From Ailanthus altissimus (Eukaryota; Streptophyta; Magnoliopsida; Sapindales; Simaroubaceae), in NCBI GenBank assembly GCA_946807835.1, contig OX327697.1, positions 5,161,001-5,225,000 of the forward strand: DNA of 64,000 nt, given 5' to 3'. A program made the translations under genes and the position numbers. The notes below the pieces were generated by a model that saw only the letters and a list, made by a program, of their open reading frames with translations, was not told the origin of the DNA and made no database searches. This document shows, in pieces, positions 36,430 through 48,066 of the stretch. The stretch's first letter is position 1. Every line of letters begins with the position of its first letter.

Positions 36430-37545
36430 ATTTTAAAGGTGACAAAAGACATCCACACCTCAAAAGTATTATTTGATACCAACTACACCCCATGGTTTCA
36501 ATAATACTTATCTAAACCCCTATTATTTTAATAATACTCATTTACACCTCTAACACAAAGGTATTACAGTAAATTGATATACTACCCACCATAAATAGTA
36601 TCATGCCATCGCTTATCAATCAAAATCGATCGTCGAAAAATACTGTTCTGCTGGTGGACAGTCACTATTTATATAAGTAGTACCACAAGTGAATAGTACA
36701 GGCATTGTTTGCGATGATTGTTCACAATGAGCAGTATCTACTGCATAAAACATTGATTACGTGAATAATGTCACTGCGTACTATTCAGTGAAACCACTAA
36801 TTTGGGCATCAAATTTTTAGTCAAATTTTACCGTTTTAATCCTCGAGTCTACAATTTCATAACTCGGAGCACCTGAATCGATTCATAACAAGTGTAGAGA
36901 ATGCCATAGGTGGGGGCAGAAAATAAGCTCTAGACGGTTTTCATAGGCTGCACTTACATAAACTCTCTACTGCAATGCAATCGTGGCTTATTACAAAAAG
37001 GCTTTAAAAGCAAAACTTACTGTTGTGAGAAAAGCGTGGTAATTTTTTGCATAATTTCACTAAATAATGCGTGCACGATACTGTTCATCACAGGCTGCAC
37101 TTACGTAAGCTCTCTACCGCAACGCAATCGTAGCCTATTATAAAAAAGCTTTAAAAGCAAAACTTATTGCTGTGAAAAAACGGTGATGATTTTCTGCATA
37201 ATTTTACTAAATAATGCGTGCACATATTGTTTATATGAACAGTACCACACATGAACAGTATTCACCGTGATAAATACTTTTCATAATAAACAATCATCAC
37301 AAATAATACATGGTCACGTGTGGTACTATTTATATAAATAGTGCCTGTTTGCCGGTAAAACAGTATCTACTAGTGATCGGTTCCAATCGATAAATGGCGA
37401 TAAAATACTATTTATAGTGGGTACTATATTAATTTATTATAATACTCTTATGTTAGAGGTGTATATAAATATTATTAAAATTATGAGGTGTAGTTCAATA
37501 TTAAATAATACTTTTAAAATATGGATGTCCTTTACCATTTTAAAA
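36430..37545. mobile_element. Foldback / long-arm inverted-repeat element, ~1.1 kb
   Basis: The left arm (36430 to about 36690) and right arm (about 37319 to 37545) are inverted copies. AAGTATTATTTGATA, TACACCTCTAACA, CACCATAAATAGTAT and CACTATTTATATAAGTAGTA on the left each have a near-identical reverse-complement partner on the right in mirror order. Weaker pairing continues inward. The interior contains a 147-bp tandem pair. No transposase is present. The many GTACTGTTCA-type words inside also occur in LTR fragments at 10200 and 16400. Confidence 0.8.
36946..37239. repeat. 147-bp tandem duplication inside the foldback element
   Basis: Units at 36946-37092 and 37093-37239 both run from GGCTGCACTTAC through CTCTCTAC(T/C)GCAA(T/C)GCAATCG and CTTTAAAAGCAAAACTTA to CTAAATAATGCGTGCAC. 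They differ by roughly 10-15 percent. The unit is unusually GC-balanced for this region and contains near-palindromic AGGCTGCACTTACGTAAGC. Confidence 0.85.
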
Positions 37546-37669
37546 ATTATTTTCATTTCAGCCCCTCACCTACGATTTCAACAAAGTTCATCACTTTTTG
37601 TCTTTTCCTAATAAAAACACTTGGGTTTTTTATTTGCCCAAACGATGTGGACCGAACCGAACATCTGCT

Positions 37670-39540
37670 ATACGTGGTGTAAGATCGTTTAGTATCCTTT
37701 GTGTAACAAATTATATATAAGAATCTTAGCCTCAATGCTTACTTGGTGGACAAGAAGCTGTGATGCCAAACAAATGGCAATGCAGATATGGATACGTAAA
37801 GTGCTCTAGGCTGAATTAGGACCTCGACTATAAAGTGAAAAAGGCGAAGCTGAGTTCAGATGACATCAATGAATTCAATAGGAATCATAAACTAGAGCCA
37901 TTAAGCAATACCCTCCATGGAAGCATCTCCTTAAATTACTATGCACTTTTAGCTTTGCCTTTCCCCCTTTTCTACATGGAAGCAAGCAAAAGTGCAATTC
38001 GCTTCTTTTAGAATCTTTAACTGTTACTAGAGCATAAGAAGCCTTGACTCTAGTTGATGAAGAGATGACTATGATGTTCAAGGCGCACACATAGTTGTAT
38101 AACCTCCATTATCCCAGAATGAGGACTGCAAATTGAGATTCAAAAAGTAAGATTGTGTTGCTGCATTTCTGTACTAGATAGGGAAAAAGCACTCAGTTTA
38201 TTTATGTATGTAATCTTAGTTTCTGCTAAAAAAGGAACATATATGATGATAATGATCTCCATAATTATCGTCGACTAAGAATAATTGTGGGGTTCCCCTA
38301 AAATGATATTTCAATGCAGTTGAGGAATCTAATGTGGCAAGACTTCTCTTATTACTGCTATAAGACTTTATTTATAAAAGCAGATTGCACTTTTTGCTGA
38401 CTGTCATGTACAAATCTTCATCTTTGATTTCAGATTACAGTAACTACAAGAACCTATCAAAGCATAAGAAGGCAGTATTTCATATGCAAAAGGCTTGAAT
38501 TATTTCACTTACCATTGTATTTCAGCAGTTAGTTTGTATTGATAATTTCCATTTACTTTTATCTTGATTAAGGAGTTATACTGTTCACTTTTCGAGTATG
38601 ATGCTTCCAATTTGTGGTACATTTCCTTTGATGACATAGCAAAACATCACCAAAAGTGTCGCCAATTATGCCAGCTAAGTTCCCTTTTTCCTTGGCAGAT
38701 GGTGAAGAAGGAATCTTCAGCAAGATACTTCAAGAGAAAAGCGTAAGCCTTAAAGTATAGCAGGGGAGGGACCTATTCAAATGCTTGAACTCTCCTTAAA
38801 ACTCGCACACACTATTAAAGCGGAAGGAATCAAATAAATAATAAACACAAAGTATATAAGGCAGCAGTTAAATAATTAAAAAAAATTATAGAGAAAAAAT
38901 AAAAAATATATATATACAAAATTTATGTAATTTGATAATTTGTTTACATTTACAACGGATTAAGATTTCACTCCTTTATTACATAAACACTTAAAGTATA
39001 TTTTTTACAAAGAAAAAACTCACAAATGACACATCTCTTTCTTGTAAATTATGGGTTTCTCTCACTAAAAATTATAAATTACTAAGATTGTTGTGATGAT
39101 CACTCAGATATGTTTACAAGTTAATAAAGGGTTTTTATATAGGTTTTAAGATAATTTAAGTTAATCCTAAATGTGTGAGAGTTGTATTAAGAAAACCTAG
39201 TATGTTTAGGAGTCTTCAAAACGAGAAAATACTATTTCTTGTACTAGCACCGCAGTGTTGGCTTCTTGACACCATGGCGCTGGCTGAATAGCGCCTAGCA
39301 TCGCAATGCTGTAGTCACTACCAACGGGCACCGCGGCGCCTAGCCCTAGGCAATCACACTTTCTCCAATCGCTTTTTTCCGCATCTATCTTATTTCTCTG
39401 CGCATCTAATGCACTTGACTTATTTTTCAAATAATATTATATTTAATTTTTAATCAACTTTCTCACACACATCGTAGCTACAAACAAGAAGCTACTACTC
39501 AGCCTTTGGTCTCTCTACAGTATTTATATAATATCCTCTT
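37670..39540. repeat. Duplicated block, copy B, second part (with LTR insertion)
   Basis: Counterpart of 26590-27720. Alignment is continuous to about 38812 (CTCGCACACACTA) and resumes at about 39470 (GTAGCTACAAACAAGAAGCTA), whereas copy A reads straight through at 27672-27700. The 650-bp interruption is therefore an insertion. Confidence 0.75.
38813..39468 (-). mobile_element. Solo copia-type LTR, reverse orientation
   Basis: Inserted in copy B relative to the paralogous empty site in copy A. Its sequence near 38925-38990 (GATAATTTGTTTACATTTAC, ACGGATTAAGATTTCACTCC) is the reverse complement of the R/U5 module of the other copia LTRs here. It also carries the GCACCGCGGCGCCTAG-type GC patch (39240-39350) seen in those LTRs. 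Both junctions fall in CACAC-rich sequence, so a five-base duplication CACAC is likely but the exact ends are ambiguous. Confidence 0.65.
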
Positions 39541-39948
39541 TATCATTCTTCACCATGTGGCTGAAAAAAAAAATTTCCCCTTTCTCTCCAACAATGCACA
39601 CACTAAAATCATCTTTTTCTTCAAAAGCACTTCATGATCATTCAGTTCTTTTTTCTTTTTGTCCCATCTAACCCAATATTTTGAGTTGTTAAAAGAAAAT
39701 ACATGAACGAAAGGGAAAGAACTAATTGCGATGAAATTGATTCCAAAAATGATAAATATACATGCATATACAGGATAGTAGTGTTGTTGTTGCATGATTA
39801 AGACAATAAACAAACTTACTATAACTGCAAAACATTTATCTCATTAATTTCGACAAATTAGATTGAAGACGCTACAACATAAGCAGTAGAACTTCAGTTA
39901 TAACTCGTAGACTCTAATCTTCAGAGCTTTTCTTTTATCATGCTGGAT
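39541..39948. other. Region downstream of the CONSTANS-like gene
   Basis: AT-rich; the part next to 39948 should hold the 3' untranslated region of the minus-strand gene. No poly-A signal could be chosen with confidence. Confidence 0.4.
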
Positions 39949-41954
39949 TTAGAAAAATGGGACAATGCCATATCCAGGATCTGTCATCAATGTTGTTGAG
40001 AACATCTGATCAACTTCAACTTCAACATCAGTTCTCTTTGCGAACCTGCCCTTAATTCGGGGTCTGACTTCTGCATAGGCCTTCCTCGAGGCATACCGTA
40101 TTGTCTTCTCAAATTTCCTTGTCTTCTTTTTCTCTCTGTATCTTAGTACTCTGGCCTCCCTGTCCATTGGACTAAGCTGGGTTGGCATTTGAATTGGAGG
40201 TCCTGAGAAGAGATCAATGGTTCCTTTGGGAGGTCTTGGGTGTGAAATTGATATGTCACTCACTGTTGATTCTGGTACCACTCCAATATCCGTTGATGAA
40301 ACTGAGACCTAATTCATAATCACGGAAACATTGTTGGTTAACTGTTTGATGGAGAAAAATTAGAGCATTACACAACAAAACTACAGCTAAAAAATAAATA
40401 AATAAATTCTGATCTTAGCTCTGTTTTCCTTCCCCTGTTCTCTCTGCTACGAAATAAAGACTAAACATGTCTGGGTTAGACTTATTATTTTTAATTCGAG
40501 AGAAAATTATTTAAGAAATTATTAATAGACATAAGTTGAAAATTTTAACACAAGATCAACTAAAGTTTGAAGCTGCAATTTTCTGGTTGGGGTATGAATT
40601 TATAGGACAAATGGTTGACTCCAAAAGTTATGACATGGAACAAAAGGGGAAGAAAACAAAAGAGTAAAACCAGCTCTGAAGGACAAAAAATTGTGCCGGT
40701 GGATTCCACCCTTTCAAGGAGAAAAGGGAAAGGTAAAGAGGAAAAGGGTAACTAAAGAAGAGAAGGAATTATAAAATATCATAAGATACCTCTTAGGTTT
40801 TAGTTTGCAGGAACATGGTAGATGGCTTATTCCTTAATTAGGTAGACAAATGATATCAAAATACCGTAGCAAGTACCATAAACCAGTTCTGGTAAGGTTT
40901 TCAAGCCTAATTTTGCACTTCGAATATCACACAAATTATGAAGCAGAGACCTTTTTCTGAAATATGAAAATATCCCTTTGAAGAGACAGATGTCTAAGCT
41001 AACAATTGAACTCCTTAGACGAAAATTAAAGCTTATACTTAGGATAAACAAGTAAGAACAGACCTGAAAAATGGCTTAAAAGCAGGCTGTGAAGTCAAAA
41101 TTCATAAAAAGCCGAGAAATTAAACATCAAGATTGATCATAATGTTGAGTAAATTTCCAAATACTTACGCTGTGACTAAGTGAACCGTTGTAGCTATATC
41201 CAGCTTTTGAAGTCTCATAATCCAATCCCAGCTGAAAACTCTGCAGCAGCTGCTGCTGATGATGATGATAAAGATCCTTATTCATAGCTTCACACTGAAA
41301 AGGCACAACACTGTCTCCCATATAACCCTTGTGCGCAACACCATACTGTTGCTGCTGCTGTTGCTGATGCTGATGCTGGCTGTTGTTACTGTACTGATCA
41401 ACGTACCGATTCTCATCGTTGTAGTCCACAAGATCCAAGTACTCGTCAACTTCCCCACTAAACAAAAACCCATTATTGTTGTTATTATTACTGCTATTTC
41501 TGCCAGGATTTAACAGCAACCAAGAAGCTGCTTCTTCCTCATCCTCATCCTCATCCTCATCTTCCTCCGGCGCCAAGAACCCATCTTGCCCCGGCTTCGT
41601 TCCGCTCCTTTTCCCGTAAACTGACCCTGATATCGGAAGAATGGGCACGCGCTGGTGGCGGCGCGCAAGTGGGTTGGCTGAGTGGATATCAGCGTCACAG
41701 GCTGAACAAAGCGAGGCGGCATCGGCCTTGCACAAGAACGCCGCCGGAGCTTGCTCGCAAGCCTCGCATACGAACACACGTTCGTGCCTCGATGCCACGC
41801 GATTGGCTGCATGGACTCTAGCGTCGCAAGCTGAACAAAGATAAGCCATGTCGGCCTTGCAGTAGACTCTGCATGCAGCAGCCCTGCATGTGTCGCACAC
41901 ACGTGCCCAGCTGTTGCCTCCGCCTCCTCCGTCGGTGCTCTCCTCTTTCATCAT
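39949..41954 (-). CDS. COL2: CONSTANS-like zinc-finger protein (CO/COL1/COL2 clade), 381 aa
   Basis: Intact gene of two exons: 41954-41169 (262 codons) and 40308-39949 (119 codons plus stop). The 860-bp intron has AGC|GTAAGT and AATTAG|GTC borders and joins in frame. Two B-box zinc fingers have all Cys/His ligands: C20, C23, C40, C43, H48, H57 and C63, C66, C83, C86, H91, H100. Then come PILPISGS, an acidic E/D run, ASWLLLNPG, EYLDLVDY, a Gln/His-rich stretch, SLSHSVSVSS and VVPES. The CCT domain covers about residues 312-354 (REARVLRYREKKK...GRFAKR). The C-terminus is GYGIVPFF, where the group usually ends GYGIVPSF (the COP1-binding VP pair is kept). Length, single intron and middle motifs fit the CONSTANS group Ia; Arabidopsis COL2 is the closest remembered pattern. 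CCT binds DNA with NF-Y subunits in photoperiod and light signalling. The symbol is a clade-level guess. Confidence 0.96.
40309..41168 (-). other. Single intron of the CONSTANS-like gene
   Basis: A GT...AG intron at the position conserved in CONSTANS-group genes, between the middle region (SLSHS) and VSVSS before the CCT domain. Reading through it from exon 1 meets a stop at 41127. It contains no nested gene or element that I recognise. Confidence 0.93.
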
Positions 41955-42102
41955 CTTTGAATTATTACCTCTTCTCTGTGTCTTTTCGAAAGCTGCGTTT
42001 GTTTATGGTTACGAATTTCTGAGTAAAAGACTGGAGAGAAGTGTGAAGAGCGAGAGAACGAGAGAGGAGGGTAATAACTGTGGGAGAGAATCTAGTGAGC
42101 GC

Positions 42103-42108
42103 CACGTG
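42103..42108. promoter_or_regulatory. Proximal G-box upstream of the CONSTANS-like gene
   Basis: CACGTG in the perfect ten-base palindrome GCCACGTGGC, about 150 bp upstream of the start codon. This is the best-known site for bZIP factors such as HY5/ABF and bHLH factors such as PIFs. It may fall near the transcription start, in promoter or leader. Confidence 0.7.
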
Positions 42109-42256
42109 GCCTCAATTTAGTGGCGGCGAAAAGGTGTTACGTTATCTTGTGGTTGGCTGAGTTTCGAGGTGGGACCCGAGTTGGGTCAGAGGTTCATTTG
42201 TGGAACCCGCCGTGGCTAACTAAATTGCACACCCTCTTCGGGTGGTGTTTTGAGGC

Positions 42257-42262
42257 CACGTG
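42257..42262. promoter_or_regulatory. Distal G-box upstream of the CONSTANS-like gene
   Basis: A second CACGTG in the identical ten-base context GCCACGTGGC, about 300 bp upstream of the start codon and 154 bp from the first. The pair suggests light, circadian or ABA control of the gene; that is inference. Confidence 0.7.
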
Positions 42263-42378
42263 GCTTGCTGAGATTCCGTTTGTCATGCTTTGGCTTTGTT
42301 GATTTTCTTTTTTCTTTTTTCTTTTTTTTCCAGGAGAGGATATAAACTCTAACCTTCAACAATATAGTGATATAAATC

Positions 42379-42548
42379 AATAATGCTACACACGATTTCA
42401 AAATTTGAATTTTAAATGAGTTGTTAAATAATTATTGAATAATTAATTTTTATAATTATTATTATATCATTTTTTCACTTAATTATTACTTAACATTTTA
42501 TTTAATATTTAAAATTTAAGATATGATTTAAAAATGTAGCCTTATTCT
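42379..42548. mobile_element. MITE of the 170-bp family
   Basis: Starts AATAATGCTACAC and ends TGTAGCCTTATTCT, an imperfect inverted pair, with mirrored inner arms (GTTGTTAAATAATTATTGAA and CACTTAATTATTACTTAACA). It lies within the upstream region of the CONSTANS-like gene, about 420 bp from the start codon. Confidence 0.75.
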
Positions 42549-42652
42549 ATATAAATATACTATTAATCTTTTATCAATGACCTATTAATACAATTAATAT
42601 TTTTAAGTTAATTAATAAACAATATTATACATCTTAAATTATATTTTAAAAA

Positions 42653-42822
42653 GAATAATATTGGGCATCACATATTATATCTTAAAATATATTTCAAAAA
42701 ATAAAGTGTCAAGTAAATATCACATAGTGAAATAGTATAAATTTTAAAATTATTTATTACACTTAATAATTTATTAACACGTCATTTTTTAAAATATAAT
42801 TTAGTATCCTAGCATTATTCTT
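42653..42822. mobile_element. MITE of the 170-bp family, second nearby copy
   Basis: Starts AGAATAATATTGGGCATC and ends CCTAGCATTATTCT, with inner arms AAGTGTCAAGTAAATATCAC and TTAATAATTTATTAACACGT. It has the same length and layout as 42379-42548, but the two copies are strongly diverged. Confidence 0.7.
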
Positions 42823-43870
42823 TTTAAAAATAATTATTAAATAATAAAATAATATAAATTTAAAATTAATATTACACATATATAGTGTATGTTATATATA
42901 TTATTCCTTTTTATTAATAAAATTATTTACTATTACTATTTTGAAGCACTTGGGCATAACGATAAAATGCCTGCAATTTATATTTTCTGTATTAAAGTTG
43001 ATATTTTGAATTTAATTTTTCTTATTCATATTAAAAAAAATTGAGTTAAATTTTTTTTATATTAAATTATTGTTTTAAATATAATTATCATAAATAAATA
43101 AATAAGTGTAGCTATCATAATCATACAACCATATTAACCACAGCCAATGAAACTAGACTTATTTATGATAAGAAAGTGACCATGGAAAGTGAAATTACAT
43201 GTTATGAATGAATAGATTTTTCTTTTAGTTGATAATACTATAGTACATTTTTCTGAATTATATTAGAGCAAAAATGCTAGCAATTGTTTGGCCCATCTTT
43301 ACTTCTATCTAATTTAGAAAGAAATGTCGGTGAAAGTTCCAACTCCAAATAGTTGAAAAGATAAATAATTAAAAAATAATGTGATAATAATTTAACTAAT
43401 CTTACCACGATACATTAAGTAACACAAATGAATTTATATGACTTAGTTTTTTTTTTTTTAAATGTAACTTGCATTAAGTAACACGAATGAATTTATATGA
43501 TTTAGTTTTTTTTTTTATAAATTTAACTTGCATGGAGTTAGAAACTTAAACTTTGATGTGATTGCAAGCAAGTATTTGGAGTAGAGGATGGTAAAAAAAA
43601 AAAATGGAACCCGAATTTGGAAAAATTCAAAAATTCAAACTTGAAAATTTTGAAATTTTTTTGAAGTATAAGCTTTTATTTTTTTATTTTTTTGTAAATT
43701 CGAATTTTGTTGGATCTTGAAAATAATGAAGGAACCCTTTTTTTTTTCCCAAAGCACAAAAAGCTAATAATATATCCCTTAATTTTTCCATCCATCCTGG
43801 TCATTTATATACATATTGGTTAACACGCTATGCAAAAGTAAAGATGTACTTGCATTGAGAGGGTGAGAAG
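42823..43870. other. AT-rich intergenic DNA
   Basis: No gene recognised. Contains a two-copy ~60-bp tandem repeat (43411-43530) listed separately. Confidence 0.4.
43411..43530. repeat. 60-bp tandem duplication (2 copies)
   Basis: CATTAAGTAACAC(A/G)AATGAA and TTTATATGA(C/T)TTAG followed by a poly-T run and AACTTG occur twice in succession. Confidence 0.85.
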
Positions 43871-44708
43871 GCTGTTTGATTGAGTATTTTAAATAAAATT
43901 TTTAAAAATAGAGTTTTAAAAAAAATATTATTGATCATTTAATTATTAATTAAAAAAAATTAAGTAGTATATCATTTAGTTACTTATTATTAAAAATACT
44001 TATGTGTTATTAAAAAATTTTTTAAAAAAAGACACTTAATAAAGTTTATATTAAAATTCTATATAGTTCAATTTTTTTTAACATAAAATAAAATTTATAA
44101 GTTAATCTTTAAAATTTACTAACGTATCTTTATAAATAACACAGAAGTAATTCGTGCTAAAATTTAATTTGCCATCATTGTAAAATAATGACCAAAATAA
44201 TTAAAACCCTCAACATAAATAAATGCAAATTTACACTGAATTAAATAAAATTAAATTTAAATTAATAAATAGCAATCAATGAATTAAATAAATTATATGC
44301 TTAGTATAAAAGTTAAAAATAAAATCCTTCTTATGACAAAAAAAAAATAGTAAAGCCTTATAGAGATATGGTAGTTGTAAAGATATAAAAATATTGTGAT
44401 TTTTAATAAAATATTAAAAATATATTAATTGAATAGAGTTTATTTTTATCGAGAATATATTATAAAATTAAAAAAATATTAATAGGTAAGTATGTCAATA
44501 TACAAATATATTAAAAAAATTCAAAAAAATTTACTTTTAAAAGTTTAAAAATTGAGTTTTTATAAGTATGAGTAAACTAACTTTTTTTAATCTTCAAAAC
44601 TTTTATTAAATTAAAATCAAATATCATTAAAAAAAAATTAAAAAGAACTTTTGATATTAAAACAAAAACTCTTTTTGACCACTAAAAAAGCACAAATCAA
44701 ATATGCAC
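43871..44708. mobile_element. hAT-like MITE, ~840 bp
   Basis: The left end GGCTGTTTGATTGAGTATTT is mirrored by the reverse complement of AAGCACAAATCAAATATGCAC on the right, and the interior is very AT-rich with AAAGTTT/AAACTTT words near both ends. It is related in style to 31043-31825. Confidence 0.5.
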
Positions 44709-46565
44709 GAAGAAAATAATATAACTTTCATAACTAGTTATCTTTATTTACTTTTTGAGATTAATTCTCTTTATTAAAGTCAATCAGGTTGATAACTTTC
44801 ACAAATTAATGAGATCGAAGAGGTCGAACAATTGTCCTCAATTGAATTGCAAACTAAATAAGAACATTATGCTACGACTTTTATCGAGTCTTAAGATGGT
44901 TTTACCCAAGTTTCTGACAAGATTTGTTCATTGCCCGACTAATCAACTAAAAAAAGGGATTAAAATTCAAATTTTAGGCCACCCGCGCCTATCTTTCGGG
45001 AGAAAAAAATTTAGACACAATTTGAGTTCTAAAAAACTTACTTAATCCAAATCTAAACCTAAATTTTGCCAACCCTAACCCTAATCCTAACTCTAACTCC
45101 GGACAGGCTAGATGTTGACATTGTTACACAAGTGCTGACGTGCTTCTTCAAGAGGAGAAAAAGAAGCTGACTCAGACAGCCTAAGGGATATTTTAGCAGC
45201 CAATTAGACACTCCCACGTATAAGGTGACCAGATTAGGATGCACCTCAGCCACAAATTGGTGACATCCCCCAGTGGTGGTGGTGGTACCGATCTGATATA
45301 CCCCCTCAAGTTGGCTTCTGGCTCCGATTAAAAGCGCTTTTATCAATTATCACTTATTACTTTACTGTTAGATGTTAACTGTGTGTTGATGTGCATCTTG
45401 CCCCAAACCCCTACCAAGTTCTTTTAAAATCAAATTGCACAAATCTTCGATGCCACTGCCTTGTCTCATTCAACTTTGATCGCAGTTCAATCATACGATA
45501 GATTTTGTGTCCATGCATTACAATTTACGATCAATTTTCTCCTGTCTAATGGCATTTTTTTAACGCCAAGAAAACATTTTTACGTGGGTTGATATAATGC
45601 GATAGCAATTTAAATTTTTTAAATTTATCCAAGATATATATATATATCTACTTAGTTAAAAGAAATTTTAATTTATTAAGTTAAAATAACCTTAAATTAT
45701 AAGTTATTTCTTATTTCAAATGTGATATATTTGATATATCAAACCTAATATTATCATATAAGTGTCGAACATATCTACTTAGTTAAAAAAAATTAAATTT
45801 ATAATTTATTTCTTATTTTCAATTGTGATAAATTTGCTATATCAAACTTAACATTTTCAAAGTAAGATGAGGGTCGGTTGTTTTTTTTTTTTTAATTCTT
45901 ATGTTATTCGTTTGTTAATAGGGCAAGTATTTGTTATTGACAAAAAAAAAATTTATTAAATAATGTTATCTATTTATTTACATATGTTTAAAACTTATTC
46001 AATTTTTATTTAATACAAAATACAACCACTAAGTGTTTGATAAACATAACTTCCATTTTATAATTAGGTGTTTATTAAGCATCATCTTTCTTTTTATTCG
46101 ACATATAGTGTTTCCACCTCACAACACTTTTATATTAAAGGGACAAAGATTTTTAAGATTGTACAAAATTACATTAGGGTGCAAAAAAGTTTAATTTATA
46201 GTTAATAAAATAATAATAATCATATTTTTTATAAAAAAAACTAGAATCAACTCCAATTTTTCTGGGAGCAATTCAATCAGGAAGACAATTTACGAAAAGA
46301 CAGTTCGGATAAGCACCCAGTATATGATCAGTCAATTTAGAAGAATTGATGATTCTAGTAATGAATAAATGTGAAATTTCAAATCTTTGGAGAAGACAAG
46401 AGTCAGGAGGGATAAGAATTGAAAATTTGTCAGGGCTTGGCATTGCAAATACATGGTGATTGTGCAGCTGTTGACATCATCAGTAATGATCCTAGTCCTA
46501 TTGAATTCCAGTGTTATCAAAAACATGCATCCTACGTAGCAAATACAAGACTTGTGGCTGTAATT
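44709..46565. other. Intergenic DNA with minor repeats
   Basis: No gene recognised. It holds a telomere-like tract at 45069-45097 and a diverged direct repeat: ATCTACTTAGTTAAAA...TATTTCTTATTT...ATATCAAAC at about 45646-45750 and again at 45771-45850. The frames at 44755-45045, 45059-45346 and 46332-46637 show no family resemblance. Confidence 0.4.
45069..45097. repeat. Short interstitial telomere-like tract
   Basis: About 4.5 degenerate units CCAACCCTAACCCTAATCCT followed by AACTCTAAC. The unit is six bases (CCCTAA) rather than the usual seven of most plants (CCCTAAA). It could equally be a chance telo-box-like stretch. Confidence 0.5.
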
Positions 46566-47420
46566 GATAGCAGAAACTAGTACTAAAAAATCAAATACTG
46601 CCGTGAAGAAAGTGAATAGGTTATCAAAAACATGCATCCTCGATAAGTCAAAATTGCATGTTGGGCCTTGGGATAATGACCTAACAGCTTCACCTTCAGC
46701 TTCAGCTTCAGCTTTCGGTTATTGGTAATTGGCTTCTTTTCTCAAATATAATATATATATTGGTGCTATTTTTACTTGTGTTTCCGTCTAATAGATCTTT
46801 TCTAGTCCCCTTTCCTTGACTCTACTTACAGTTATAGGATCAAGAGTAAGAATGTCAAGTGTTGAAATTAAAGTTGACGGTGAAGTTGATTTAACCTTTT
46901 AATAAATTAGAGAACTACTACTACAATAATTAAATAATTATTGAGATAATACATTACATTAAGTATTGACGCACGCCAAAATATCCACGCACAACAAGGA
47001 ATTAATGCATGTTTGGAACATTCACCCCTAACAAGGAAAGAACAAATTTTGATTTAGAGGAGGATGAAATTTTTTGTTTTTATAATTATCAAAAATATCC
47101 TTTTTGTTAAAAAAAAATATGTTAAATTGAATACTTTTTGTTATAATTACAGCACATCTTTTGAATTTTAATTGACTTCATATTAAATAAATTTAATATA
47201 CTATTGACATGTGGCATAATTTGAACCACTTATCTTCATTTATTATATTTGTGTTAGAAAATCAAAACTATGAAATAAAAATATTCTTAAAATATATTTA
47301 GTATATTATAATATATTAAGTCTTCAAAATGATACATGTCATAATCTCATAGGTTAATTTTTACTCTAAATAAAACAAATTTTAATTATAAAATAAAATA
47401 ATTAAATTAAGTTTAATAAT
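46566..47420. repeat. Duplicated segment, copy 1 (uninterrupted)
   Basis: Runs from GATAGCAGAAACTAGTACT to AATTAAATTAAG and is repeated at 48091-48524 plus 52596 to about 52960. It includes TCAAAATTGCATGTTGGGCC, TTTTCTAGTCCCCTTTC, AGAGAACTACTACTACAATA and GACATGTGGCATAATTTGAA. It shows what the second copy looked like before transposon insertion. No coding sequence. Confidence 0.9.

Positions 47421-48066
<646 letters not shown>

Noticed and set aside
41510..41902. 130-codon minus-strand open frame
   Set aside because: It is an out-of-frame shadow of exon 1 of the CONSTANS-like gene, caused by the GC-rich B-box coding sequence.
45059..45346. 95-codon minus-strand frame ending GVRVRIRVRV
   Set aside because: The ending is a translation of the telomere-like CCCTAA tract. 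The rest has no similarity to a known family.
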